A DNA stretch of 64,000 nt from Variovorax boronicumulans (GTDB lineage Bacteria > Pseudomonadota > Gammaproteobacteria > Burkholderiales > Burkholderiaceae_C). Location: positions 452,764-516,763 of the forward strand of contig NZ_JAAAFX010000009.1 of the NCBI RefSeq assembly GCF_019352895.1, in the 5' to 3' direction. Every line of letters begins with the position of its first letter. The stretch's first letter is position 1. Of the stretch, positions 1-8,216 are shown one piece after another. The position numbers were made by a program, and so were the translations under genes. Under the pieces are notes generated by a model. It was not told the DNA's origin. It saw nothing but the letters and a program-made list of their open reading frames with translations, and made no database searches.

Positions 1-168
1 CAGCTCGACGCGCGCCGTGCGCTGCAGTTGAAGCTGCTGACGAAGCGCGGTGACCCGGTGCCGGCGCAGACCTGGGGCGAGGACGCCGGCAAGGTGCTGG
101 CCTCGGCCCACGATGCCGCGACGGCACGCCGGCTGCAGAACGCGCTCAAGGCGCTGTTGCGCAAGTAA
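1..168 (+). CDS. C-terminal end of an unrecognised protein (partial)
   Basis: The reading frame is open from the first base and ends with TAA at 166-168, giving the last 55 residues of a protein whose start lies outside the window. The tail is basic and Ala/Leu-rich, ends in ALKALLRK, and looks helical. A strong hairpin terminator follows about 30 bases later, which supports a real gene end. I do not recognise the family from this fragment and assign no function. Confidence 0.6.
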   Translation, partial: QLDARRALQLKLLTKRGDPVPAQTWGEDAGKVLASAHDAATARRLQNALKALLRK

Positions 169-198
169 AGGTCCGGCCCCGAGGCCGACCGGTATGAC

Positions 199-226
199 AA
201 AGGCGCCCCGCGGGGCGCCTTTTCTT
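199..226 (+). terminator. Rho-independent terminator after the partial gene
   Basis: A perfect 12-base inverted repeat (AAAGGCGCCCCG / CGGGGCGCCTTT) runs from 199 to 222 and is followed by a T-rich stretch TTTTCTTT. It sits just after the stop of the partial plus-strand gene. Because the repeat also carries A residues on its left side it may work in both directions, which would also serve mtfA converging from the right. Confidence 0.8.
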
Positions 227-361
227 TGTGGGATCAGAACTGCTCGGCAGGACCGCCATACGGGCGGCCGCGCAGCCTTGAATGCGACACGGGCCGCCGG
301 CTTCAGGCCGAGGAGCCCGAGGTGGATGGCCGGCGATGCGCTCCGGCCTCATCGCGGCGCA

Positions 362-1153
362 TCAGGGGCGAGGGTTCAGAAAGAATTCATCGAAACGCAC
401 AAGCACGTCGGGGAAATCGCGGCCGAAATGGGCGCGGTTGACGAAGTAGGCCTCGCAGGCTACGGCGAAGAACTCGCTGAGGGATGTGGCGCCATAGGGG
501 TCGAGCCAGGTCGGCTCGCCGCCGAAGCGCTCGGCCAGGATGGTCTGTTCCCTGAACGCCTCGTAGGCCGGCTGGATCACATCGGTCCAGGCCGCACGCG
601 CCTCGCGGGCGCTCGAGGTGCCCGCGAAGCCCGAGGGCAGGGTGGGGCTGCCGTCGGCCCCGCCGTCTCGCATGTCGATCTTGTGGGCGAACTCGTGGAT
701 CACCACGTTGTAGCCCTGGTCCGCGCTCACGCTGCTGGCCAGCACGTCCTGCCAGCTCAGCATCACCGGGCCGCGCTCCATGGCCTCGCCGGCCACGACC
801 TCTTCGTACTCGTGCACCACGCCGGCCTCGTCCATGGTCTTGCGCTGCGCCACCACTTCCGAAGGGTGGATCACGATGCCGACGAAATCGTCGTACCAGT
901 CGAGGCCGCCCCGCAGGTGCAGCACGGGCAGCACCGCCTGCGCCGCAACGGCCAGCGCCACTTCGTCGGTGATGACGAAGCCGTGCGCGCCGTGGAATTC
1001 CTTGTCGCGCAGGAACTCGGCGGCCATGGTGCGCAGTCGCGCCGCGTCTTCGTCGGTGGGCCGGGCCAGAAAGGGGTAGCGCGCCAGCGTGGCCTGCCAG
1101 GCGGCATCGGGGATGGCGGGGGCGGCACGCAGGCCGCGGAGCCACTTGAACAT
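362..1153 (-). CDS. mtfA: MtfA-like zinc metallopeptidase (M90 family)
   Basis: Predicted cytoplasmic zinc-dependent peptidase of the MtfA family. In E. coli MtfA binds the glucose repressor Mlc and has aminopeptidase activity. The protein is about 263 residues with the start at MFKWLRG, close to the family's usual length. The zinc-binding HEFAH motif lies at residues 153-157, followed by a conserved region with DPYGATSLSEFFA near the C-terminus that supplies the third ligand in this family. A longer frame extends upstream, but that extension overlaps lpxH and is Arg/Ala-rich, so I chose the internal ATG at 1153. It follows lpxH in the same direction with a 13-base gap. Family assignment is firm. 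Whether a Mlc-type partner exists here is unknown. Confidence 0.9.
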   Translation of the reverse strand: MFKWLRGLRAAPAIPDAAWQATLARYPFLARPTDEDAARLRTMAAEFLRDKEFHGAHGFVITDEVALAVAAQAVLPVLHLRGGLDWYDDFVGIVIHPSEVVAQRKTMDEAGVVHEYEEVVAGEAMERGPVMLSWQDVLASSVSADQGYNVVIHEFAHKIDMRDGGADGSPTLPSGFAGTSSAREARAAWTDVIQPAYEAFREQTILAERFGGEPTWLDPYGATSLSEFFAVACEAYFVNRAHFGRDFPDVLVRFDEFFLNPRP

Positions 1154-1166
1154 GGGGAGGCGGCCG

Positions 1167-1937
1167 TCAGCGAACGTCGACGCGCCGGGCCCCTGAGGCC
1201 GACAGGCACAGCACCTGCGCGCGCGGCGGGTGCGCGGCGGCATCCCAATCGCTCAGCACGATGCGCCGCAAGCCGTCGCCCAGCGCGTGCTCGGCCGGCT
1301 TGTGCGTGTGGCCATGGACCAGCGTGTGCGCATCGGCACGCTGCAGCCATTCGCGGGCCGCGTCGGTGTCGACATCGGCCCAGACCATGCCGGGCGTGGC
1401 CTTGCGGGCTTCGCTCTGCGTGCGCATCGAACGCGCCAGCGCGCGCCGCTCCTCGAGCGGGCGGGCCAGAAAGACCTGCTGCCACGCCGCATTGCGCACC
1501 TGGGCGCGAAATTTCAGGTAGTCGGTGTCTTCGAGGCACAGCAGGTCGCCGTGGCTCAGCAGCCAGCGTCGGCCATGCAGCACCAGCACGGTCGGGTCGT
1601 CGAGCAGCGTCAGGCCGCACTGCGCGGCGAACGCCGGGCCGACCAGGAAGTCGCGGTTGCCGTGCATGAAGAATACCGGGCGGCGCGCGGCCGCTTCACG
1701 CAGCAGCTCGGCGCATTGCGCCTCGAAGCCGGGCAGGGCGGTGGCGTCGTCGCCGATCCAGACCTCGAACAGGTCGCCGAGGATGAACAGCGCGTCGGCC
1801 GGTGTGGTCTGGAGATAGCCGCGCCACGCATCGAAGGTGATGGGCTCGTCCGCCTGCAGGTGCAGGTCGGACAGCAGGTCGACGGTGCGCCACGCGGCGG
1901 GCGCGACGAGTTCGGCGAAGGCCGCCTGGTCACTCAT
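1167..1937 (-). CDS. lpxH: UDP-2,3-diacylglucosamine diphosphatase LpxH
   Basis: Hydrolyses the pyrophosphate bond of UDP-2,3-diacylglucosamine to give lipid X and UMP in lipid A synthesis, at the inner face of the inner membrane. The calcineurin-like metallophosphatase motifs are all present: SDLHL (about 23-27), GDLFEVWIGDD (54-64), HGNRDF (92-97), SHGDLL (about 128-133) and HGHTHKP near residue 205. The length of about 256 residues suits the LpxH family. I took the ATG of MSDQ at 1937. An in-frame ATG five codons upstream (1952) is possible and would leave only a 4-base gap to ppiB. It is co-directional with ppiB upstream and mtfA downstream. Confidence 0.93.
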   Translation of the reverse strand: MSDQAAFAELVAPAAWRTVDLLSDLHLQADEPITFDAWRGYLQTTPADALFILGDLFEVWIGDDATALPGFEAQCAELLREAAARRPVFFMHGNRDFLVGPAFAAQCGLTLLDDPTVLVLHGRRWLLSHGDLLCLEDTDYLKFRAQVRNAAWQQVFLARPLEERRALARSMRTQSEARKATPGMVWADVDTDAAREWLQRADAHTLVHGHTHKPAEHALGDGLRRIVLSDWDAAAHPPRAQVLCLSASGARRVDVR

Positions 1938-1956
1938 GCCGCGCAGCGCCAAGCCG

Positions 1957-2469
1957 TCATTCGACCGTGATGGTGGCTTTCTCGATCACCACGTCTTCGA
2001 GCGGCACGTCGTCGTGGAAGCCCTTGCGGCCGGTCTTCACGGCCTTGATCTTGTCGACCACGTCGGTGCCGGCGATCACCTTGCCGAACACGGCATAGCC
2101 CCAGCCTTGCGCCGAGGGGGCGGTGTGGTTCAGGAAGGCGTTGTCGGCGATGTTGATGAAGAACTGCGCGGTGGCCGAATGGGGCGCGCTGGTGCGGGCC
2201 ATGGCGACCGTGTACTTGTCGTTCTTCAGGCCGTTGTTGGCTTCGTTCTGGATCTCGGCATCCGAGGGCTTCTGGCTCATGCCGGGTTCGAAGCCGCCGC
2301 CCTGGACCATGAAGCCCGGGATCACGCGATGGAACACCGTGTTGTCGTAGTGGCCCTTCTTCACGTAGGCGAGGAAGTTCTCGACCGACTTCGGCGCCTT
2401 GGCGCGGTCGAGTTCGAGAGTGATGGTGCCTTGGCCCTTGATGCTGAGTTCGACCTGGGGATTGCTCAT
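1957..2469 (-). CDS. ppiB: Peptidyl-prolyl cis-trans isomerase B (cyclophilin, cytoplasmic)
   Basis: Cyclophilin-type prolyl isomerase that speeds cis-trans isomerisation of X-Pro bonds during protein folding. The 170-residue protein has no signal peptide, so it is the cytoplasmic form. Family motifs visible include FHRVIPGFMVQGG around residues 47-59, and the later TAQFFIN and FGKVI segments that line the active site. It lies between lpxH and a second, exported cyclophilin gene on the same strand with a 21-base gap, an arrangement common in Burkholderiales. The pair probably arose by duplication, judging from strong similarity of the two core domains. Confidence 0.95.
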   Translation of the reverse strand: MSNPQVELSIKGQGTITLELDRAKAPKSVENFLAYVKKGHYDNTVFHRVIPGFMVQGGGFEPGMSQKPSDAEIQNEANNGLKNDKYTVAMARTSAPHSATAQFFINIADNAFLNHTAPSAQGWGYAVFGKVIAGTDVVDKIKAVKTGRKGFHDDVPLEDVVIEKATITVE

Positions 2470-2490
2470 TGGAAAGCTCCTTTTTTCGCT

Positions 2491-3078
2491 TTACTTCGCC
2501 ACGACGGTGGCGGACTGGATGGTGATGGGTTCGACGGGCACGTTCTGCATGCCGCCCTTGTTGCCCGTCTGCGCCGCGCGGATCTTGTCGACCGTCTCGG
2601 TGCCCGAGACGACCTTGCCGAAGACGGTGTAGCCGTGGCCGTCGGGGTTGGGGGCGTCGAGCATGGCGTTGTCCTTCACGTTGATGAAGAACTGCGCGGT
2701 GGCGGAGTTCGGGTCGCCGGTGCGGGCCATGGCGATCGTGTACTTGGCGTTCTTCAGGCCGTTGGAGGCCTCGAGCGGCACGGGCGCGCGCGTGGGCTTC
2801 TGGCGCATGTCGGCGGTGAAGCCGCCGCCCTGGATCATGAAGCCGTCGATGACGCGGTGGAACACCGTGCCGTCGTAGTGCTTGTCCTTCACGTACTGCA
2901 GGAAGTTGGCGACCGTCTTGGGTGCCTTCTCGGGGGCGAGTTCGACCACGATGTTACCGGCCGAGGTGGCCAGCTTGACGCGCGGCGCGGCGGCCGTCTG
3001 GGCCCAGGCGGCACCGGTGACGAGCAGCGTGGCGGCGAGGGTCAGCGCCATGCGGCGCGAGGAAGATGGGAGTTTCAA
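2491..3078 (-). CDS. ppiA: Peptidyl-prolyl cis-trans isomerase A (cyclophilin, exported)
   Basis: Periplasmic cyclophilin. The first about 26 residues form a Sec signal peptide: a basic start (MKLPSSSRR), a hydrophobic core and an AWA-Q cleavage site. The mature domain carries the cyclophilin motifs FHRVIDGFMIQGG and TAQFFINVKD. Total length is 195 residues, normal for exported bacterial cyclophilins. It is expected to isomerise X-Pro bonds in exported proteins. It lies directly upstream of ppiB in the same direction and downstream of a TPR protein gene, so the genes may be co-transcribed. The sequence shows no unusual feature. Confidence 0.94.
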   Translation of the reverse strand: MKLPSSSRRMALTLAATLLVTGAAWAQTAAAPRVKLATSAGNIVVELAPEKAPKTVANFLQYVKDKHYDGTVFHRVIDGFMIQGGGFTADMRQKPTRAPVPLEASNGLKNAKYTIAMARTGDPNSATAQFFINVKDNAMLDAPNPDGHGYTVFGKVVSGTETVDKIRAAQTGNKGGMQNVPVEPITIQSATVVAK

Positions 3079-3149
3079 GAAAAGATCTCGCTTTCTGAAA
3101 AAGAGGGGGGGCGGGGTCGCCGCGTTGCCCCACGTCGTGCGCCAGAGGC

Positions 3150-3761
3150 TTACTTGCTGCGCGCGGGCTTGTGCGCGGGCACTGGGGCCGGCGCCGGCGG
3201 CAGGGCCGCGGCGGCCGGCGCGTTGAGGAAGATCTGGCGGATCAGCACCAGCTTGGGCGTCGCGCTGGCGTTGGTCGACGCCAGCTGCTGCGCTCGGCCG
3301 TACGACTGGGCCGCGAGACGCGCGTAGACGTCGCCGAGGTTCTCGTGCGCGGTCGCGTAGTTCGGGTTGAGCCGCAGGGCGTTTTCGAGCGCGTCGCGCG
3401 CCTTGTCGAACTGGCTCTGCTGCGCGTAGAGCGCCGCGAGGTTGTTGTAGGGCTCGGGCAGCTCGGGGAAGTCCTGCGTGAGCTGTGTGAAGGCGGCTGT
3501 CGCCTCGGCGGTCTTGCCCTGTTCGGTGAGGATCACGCCGCGCAGGAAGCGCATCTGCGGATCGCGCGGCTTGCCGGCGATGTAGGCATCGGCCTTGGCC
3601 AGCGCTTCGGGGGCCTTGCCCTGGCGCAGCAGCTGGTTGACGTCCGAATAGTCGTCGGCCAGGGCGACGGTCGATGCGGCAGCGATCAGCAGCGCGCCCA
3701 GCAGGCGCAACGCGGGGCGAAAGGACAGGGCGGGAGAGAGGAGGGGTACGGCGTGCTTCAT
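3150..3761 (-). CDS. Exported tetratricopeptide-repeat protein
   Basis: A 203-residue protein with a Sec signal peptide (hydrophobic stretch LLGALLIAAASTVALA followed by DDYSD), so probably periplasmic or lipid-free exported. The mature part carries about three TPR units, with typical A-x-x-x-Y/F and NNLAALYAQ, ENLGDVYARLA segments, and a Pro/Ala-rich tail ending in KPARSK. TPR domains mediate protein-protein contact. No catalytic motif is visible. It is divergent from cysS and upstream of ppiA in the same direction. The specific role is unknown. It resembles short TPR lipoprotein-like proteins of Burkholderiales, but there is no lipobox cysteine. Confidence 0.85.
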   Translation of the reverse strand: MKHAVPLLSPALSFRPALRLLGALLIAAASTVALADDYSDVNQLLRQGKAPEALAKADAYIAGKPRDPQMRFLRGVILTEQGKTAEATAAFTQLTQDFPELPEPYNNLAALYAQQSQFDKARDALENALRLNPNYATAHENLGDVYARLAAQSYGRAQQLASTNASATPKLVLIRQIFLNAPAAAALPPAPAPVPAHKPARSK

Positions 3762-3970
3762 GAGGCTCGGGAAGAAGGTCTGGCGCGGGCTTCGAGATTC
3801 ACCCGGAAGATGCCCGGCAGGGGCCGTTTATACTGGGCACGATTGTAGCCGAGGGGCCGCGTCCAACCTCTCGTGCCACAGTCCCCCCATCCCTGAATGA
3901 AAACGTTGTTCGCCCGTACCCGTCGCCAGCCTGCGCCGGGTGGGTCGCACATCGACGCTTCCCGAATTCC

Positions 3971-5347
3971 ATGAGTCTGCGCATCTACAACACGCTCTCG
4001 CGTGAACTGGAGGAGTTTTCCCCGTTGCAAGCCGGTCACGTGCGCATGTACGTGTGCGGCATGACGGTCTACGACCTCTGCCACATCGGCCATGCCCGGA
4101 TGATGATGGCCTTCGATGTGGTGCAGCGCTGGCTGCGCGCGAGCGACCTGCAGGTCACCTATGTGCGTAACATCACCGACATCGACGACAAGATCATCGA
4201 CCGCGCGGTCAAGCGCGGCATCACGATCCGCGCCTTGACCGACGAGATGATCGCGCTGATGCACGAGGACATCGCCGCGCTGGGCATCGAGCCGCCGGCG
4301 GTCGAGCCGCGCGCCACCGACTACGTGCCGCAGATGCTCGGACTGATCGAGACCCTGGAGCGCAAGGGCCTGGCCTACCGCTCGCCGACCGGCGACGTCA
4401 ACTACGCGGTGCGCAAGTTCCCGGGCTACGGCAAGCTGTCGGGCAAGTCGCTCGACGAGCTGCATGCGGGCGAGCGCGTGGCGGTGCTCGACGGCAAGCA
4501 GGACCCGCTGGACTTCGTGCTCTGGAAGGCCTCGAAGCCCACCGAGCCGACCGAGGTGCAATGGGACAGCGCCTTCGGCAAGGGCCGGCCCGGCTGGCAC
4601 ATCGAATGCTCGGCCATGAGCTGCGCGACGCTGGGCGAGACCTTCGACATCCACGGCGGCGGCGCCGACCTGCAGTTCCCGCACCATGAGAACGAGATCG
4701 CGCAGAGCGAAGGCGCGAGCGGCCAGCCGCTGGCCAGGCTCTGGATGCACAACGGCTTCGTGCGCGTGGACAACGAGAAGATGTCCAAGAGCCTGGGCAA
4801 CTTCTTCACCATCCGCGAGGTGCTGCAGAAGTACGACCGCGAGACGCTGCGCTTCTTCCTCGTGCGCACGCACTACCGCAGCCCGCTCAACTACAGCGAC
4901 GCCCATCTGGACGATGCCCGCAATGCACTCAAGCGCCTGTACACGGCGCTCGACCTGGTGGCGCCCGTGCCGGTGACGATCGACTGGACGAACCCGCACG
5001 CCGCTGCCTTCAAGGCCGCGATGGACGAGGACTTCGGCACGCCCGGCGCGATCGCGGTGCTGTTCGAGCTGGCCACGGCCGTCAACAGCACGCGTTCGGC
5101 CCAGGCGGCCGGGCTACTCAAGGCGCTGGCCGGCACGCTGGGGCTGCTGCAGGGCGATCCCAAGGCCTTCCTGCAGGCCGGCAGCATGCTCGACGACGCA
5201 GCCATCCAGTTGCTGATCGCGCAGCGCGCGGCGGCCAAGGCAGCCAGGAATTTTGCCGAGGCCGACCGCATCCGCGACGAACTGCTCGGCCAGGGCATCG
5301 TGCTCAAGGATTCGCCCACCGGCACCACCTGGGCCGCGGCCCAGTGA
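3971..5347 (+). CDS. cysS: Cysteinyl-tRNA synthetase
   Basis: Charges tRNA-Cys with cysteine. The class I signature HIGH is at residues 38-41 and KMSKS at about 270-274. The zinc-ligand cysteine in MYVCGMTVYD (about residue 29) and the HHENEIAQ zinc/anticodon segment are present. The 458-residue length is standard. Start at ATG 3971 gives the conserved LRIYNTLSR N-terminus. It diverges from the TPR gene, and its stop overlaps the GTG start of the following DNA glycosylase gene, which suggests translational coupling. Confidence 0.97.
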   Translation: MSLRIYNTLSRELEEFSPLQAGHVRMYVCGMTVYDLCHIGHARMMMAFDVVQRWLRASDLQVTYVRNITDIDDKIIDRAVKRGITIRALTDEMIALMHEDIAALGIEPPAVEPRATDYVPQMLGLIETLERKGLAYRSPTGDVNYAVRKFPGYGKLSGKSLDELHAGERVAVLDGKQDPLDFVLWKASKPTEPTEVQWDSAFGKGRPGWHIECSAMSCATLGETFDIHGGGADLQFPHHENEIAQSEGASGQPLARLWMHNGFVRVDNEKMSKSLGNFFTIREVLQKYDRETLRFFLVRTHYRSPLNYSDAHLDDARNALKRLYTALDLVAPVPVTIDWTNPHAAAFKAAMDEDFGTPGAIAVLFELATAVNSTRSAQAAGLLKALAGTLGLLQGDPKAFLQAGSMLDDAAIQLLIAQRAAAKAARNFAEADRIRDELLGQGIVLKDSPTGTTWAAAQ

Positions 5348-6012
5348 AGGACTCGACTGCGATGTCTCCCGTCATTTCCGCGCCGGTCAAGATCATCACG
5401 CCCGACTACTGGGAAGAGGCCTGCCGGCACCTGGCCAAGAAGGACCGCGTGATGAAGCGGCTGATTCCGCAATTCGGCGATGCCTGCCTCGAGTCGCGCG
5501 GCGATGCCTTCGTCACGCTCGCGCGCAGCATCGTCGGCCAGCAGATCTCGGTCAAGGCCGCGCAACAGGTGTGGGATCGCTTCGAGACGCTGCCGCGCAA
5601 GATGACGCCGGCCAACGTGCTCAAGCTCAAGGTCGACGACATGCGGGCCGCGGGCCTGTCGGCCCGCAAGATCGAGTACCTGGTCGACCTCGCGATCCAT
5701 TTCGATTCGGGTGCCGTCCACATCGACGCCTGGAAGGACATGAGCGACGAGATGATCATCGCCGAGTTGGTTGCCATCCGCGGCATCGGACGCTGGACCG
5801 CCGAGATGTTCCTGATCTTCCACCTGATGCGCCCCAACGTGATGCCGCTGGACGACGCCGGCCTGATCAGCGGCGTGAGCCAGAACTACTTTTCCGGCGA
5901 GCCGGTGAGCCGCAGCGACCTGCGCGAGGTGGGCGTGGCATGGGCCCCTTACTGCAGCGTGGCGACTTGGTATATTTGGCGATCGCTCGACCCGGTACCG
6001 GTCGCGTACTGA
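5344..6012 (+). CDS. DNA-3-methyladenine glycosylase II-like (HhH-GPD)
   Basis: Base-excision repair glycosylase of the AlkA/HhH-GPD superfamily, expected to remove alkylated purines from DNA. The helix-hairpin-helix segment LVAIRGIGRWTAEMF and the downstream catalytic Asp region (MPLDDAGL) are visible. IVGQQIS early in the domain matches the typical glycosylase core. At about 216-222 residues it is the short form, lacking the extra N-terminal domain of E. coli AlkA. The first possible start is GTG 5344, overlapping the cysS stop. ATG 5362 (MSPVISAP) is equally plausible. It is located between cysS and accA, as in many Comamonadaceae. Confidence 0.9.
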   Translation: MKDSTAMSPVISAPVKIITPDYWEEACRHLAKKDRVMKRLIPQFGDACLESRGDAFVTLARSIVGQQISVKAAQQVWDRFETLPRKMTPANVLKLKVDDMRAAGLSARKIEYLVDLAIHFDSGAVHIDAWKDMSDEMIIAELVAIRGIGRWTAEMFLIFHLMRPNVMPLDDAGLISGVSQNYFSGEPVSRSDLREVGVAWAPYCSVATWYIWRSLDPVPVAY

Positions 6013-6152
6013 CCATGACACATCCCCAGGCCTCGCTTACGACGCGTCGACACGCCCGGCCCCTTCGCGGCCTGGCCCGTCGGGCTGCGCGGTGTTCCGC
6101 CAGCCCCACGGTCCGGCCCTCGACCCATTGATGACACCCACAGGAGAAGACG

Positions 6153-7133
6153 TTGGCGAAACGAACCTTCCTCGACTTCGAGCAGCCCATCGCTGAACTC
6201 GAAGGCAAGATCGAAGAACTGCGCTATGTGCAGACCGAATCCGCGGTCGATATCTCCGAAGAGATCGACCAGCTGAGCAAGAAGAGCCAGCAGCTCACCA
6301 AGGACATCTACAGCGAGCTCTCGCCCTGGAAGATCACCAAGATCGCGCGGCACCCCGAGCGTCCTTACACGCTGGACTACGTCAAGGAAATCTTCACCGA
6401 CTTCGTCGAGCTGCACGGCGACCGCCATTTCTCGGACGACCTGTCGATCGTGGGCGGCCTGGCACGCTTCAACGGCACGCCCTGCATGGTGATCGGCCAT
6501 CAGAAGGGCCGCGACACCAAGGAGCGCACCGCGCGCAACTTCGGCATGAGCAAGCCCGAGGGCTACCGCAAGGCCCTGCGCCTGATGAAGACCGCCGAGA
6601 AGTTCAAGCTGCCGGTGTTCACCTTCGTCGACACGCCCGGCGCCTACCCCGGCATCGACGCCGAGGAGCGCGGCCAGTCCGAGGCCATCGGCCGCAACAT
6701 CTTCGAGATGGCGCAGCTCGAGGTGCCGATCATCGTCACCATCATCGGCGAGGGCGGCTCCGGCGGCGCGCTGGCGATCTCGGTGGGCGACCAACTGGTG
6801 ATGCTGCAGTACTCGATCTACTCGGTGATCAGCCCCGAAGGCTGCGCATCGATCCTCTGGAAGACCAGCGAGAAGGCGCAGGAAGCGGCCGACGCGCTGG
6901 GCATCACGGCCCACCGGCTCAAGGCCCTGGGCCTGGTCGACAAGATCGTGAACGAGCCCGTGGGCGGCGCGCACCGCGACCACAAGCAGATGGCCGCCTT
7001 CCTCAAGCGCGCGCTCAACGACGCCTTCCGCCAGGTCAGCGACCTCAAGGTCAAGGAACTGCTCGAGCGCCGCTACGAGCGCCTGCAGAGCTACGGCCGC
7101 TACTCGGACACCAAGGCCGAGAGCACGCGCTGA
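6153..7133 (+). CDS. accA: Acetyl-CoA carboxylase carboxyltransferase subunit alpha
   Basis: Alpha subunit of the carboxyltransferase that moves CO2 from carboxybiotin to acetyl-CoA, giving malonyl-CoA for fatty acid synthesis; it works with AccD. The 326-residue protein has the crotonase-type core with GEGGSGGALAISVGD and SPEGCASILWK, both hallmarks of AccA. The start codon is TTG at 6153, supported by a good ribosome-binding site AGGAGA at 6142-6147 and by the conserved N-terminus (TFLDFEQPIAELEGKI). It is followed by tilS after 14 bases, the usual accA-tilS neighbourhood in Burkholderiales. Confidence 0.97.
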   Translation: MAKRTFLDFEQPIAELEGKIEELRYVQTESAVDISEEIDQLSKKSQQLTKDIYSELSPWKITKIARHPERPYTLDYVKEIFTDFVELHGDRHFSDDLSIVGGLARFNGTPCMVIGHQKGRDTKERTARNFGMSKPEGYRKALRLMKTAEKFKLPVFTFVDTPGAYPGIDAEERGQSEAIGRNIFEMAQLEVPIIVTIIGEGGSGGALAISVGDQLVMLQYSIYSVISPEGCASILWKTSEKAQEAADALGITAHRLKALGLVDKIVNEPVGGAHRDHKQMAAFLKRALNDAFRQVSDLKVKELLERRYERLQSYGRYSDTKAESTR

Positions 7134-7147
7134 CGCGCCGCGGGCCG

Positions 7148-8143
7148 ATGCCGGCCTGCCTTCCCCCGATGGACAACCCCGCCGCTCACGCGCTCGCCTC
7201 GTGGGCGGCGCCGTTGCCGCTGGGTGTGGCCTACAGCGGCGGTGCCGATTCCACCGCGCTGCTGCACGCGGCCGCGGCCTGCTGGCCCGGGCAGGTGCAT
7301 GCCTTGCATGTGCACCACGGGCTGCAGTCGGCGGCCGATGATTTCGAGCGCCATTGCGCGCAGGCCTGTCGCATGCTGGGCGTGCCCTTGCACGTCGCAC
7401 GCATCGACGCGCGCCACGCTTCGGGCGACAGCCCCGAGGACACCGCACGCCGCGCGCGCTACGCCACGCTGGCGCAACTGGCGCAGGCCCAGGGCCTGCA
7501 GCACGTGGCGCTGGCCCAGCATGCCGACGACCAGGTCGAGACGATGCTGATCGCGCTCGGCCGCGGCGCGGGCCCCGACGGCCTGGCCGCGATGCCGCGC
7601 GAGATGACGCGCCACGGCGTGCAGTTCCACCGGCCCTTGCTCGAAGTGCGGGCCGACGCGCTGCGCGCCTGGCTCGCGTCGGCGCAGGTGGCCTTCGTCG
7701 ACGATCCGAGCAATGCCGACGCGCGCTACACGCGCAACCGCATCCGCCACCAGCTGCTGCCGGCGCTGGCCCAGGCACTGCCGCAGTTCCGCGAGACCTT
7801 CGCGCGCTCGGCGCGCAACGCGGCGCGGGCCTCGTCGTTGCTGGTCGAACTGGCCGAGCTCGACCTGGCCGCGACCGGCGCGCCGCCGCGCATCGCCGCG
7901 CTGCAGGCCCTGCCGCGCGAGCGTTGCGCCAACGCGCTGCGGCGCTGGCTGCGCCGCGATCACCAGGCCGTGCCCAGCGAGGCGCAGCTGCAGCAGCTGC
8001 TCGACCAACTGGAGGCCTGCCGCACACGGGGCCATCGCATCCGGCTGAAGGTGGCCGATGGCTTCGCCCAGCGCGAGGGGGATGTGCTGCGTTGGTACAA
8101 TGCCCCGCCTTCGCCGGCGCTTGAGGCGTCCTCCGCTGAATGA
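7148..8143 (+). CDS. tilS: tRNA(Ile)-lysidine synthase
   Basis: Modifies C34 of the tRNA-Ile CAU anticodon to lysidine so that it reads AUA. The PP-loop ATP pyrophosphatase motif SGGADS is at residues 30-35 and HHG follows in HALHVHHGLQ. NRIRHQLLPAL is another family-typical segment. At 331 residues it is the shorter form with little C-terminal extension compared with E. coli TilS. The start may be ATG 7148 or the internal ATG 7169 (MDNPAAHALA), and the sequence does not decide. It is downstream of accA on the same strand. Confidence 0.95.
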   Translation: MPACLPPMDNPAAHALASWAAPLPLGVAYSGGADSTALLHAAAACWPGQVHALHVHHGLQSAADDFERHCAQACRMLGVPLHVARIDARHASGDSPEDTARRARYATLAQLAQAQGLQHVALAQHADDQVETMLIALGRGAGPDGLAAMPREMTRHGVQFHRPLLEVRADALRAWLASAQVAFVDDPSNADARYTRNRIRHQLLPALAQALPQFRETFARSARNAARASSLLVELAELDLAATGAPPRIAALQALPRERCANALRRWLRRDHQAVPSEAQLQQLLDQLEACRTRGHRIRLKVADGFAQREGDVLRWYNAPPSPALEASSAE

Positions 8144-8216
8144 GCTTGGCGGCGAGTGCAGTCTCCGGCCACCGACGACTTCGCGGTGCCCGTTTTACTT
8201 CTCCTTGATTTCACCC

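Noticed and set aside
3758..4999. Long minus-strand frame of 413 codons opposite cysS
   Set aside because: It is the antisense shadow of cysS, rich in Arg/His/Val/Ala and without motifs; cysS is certain.
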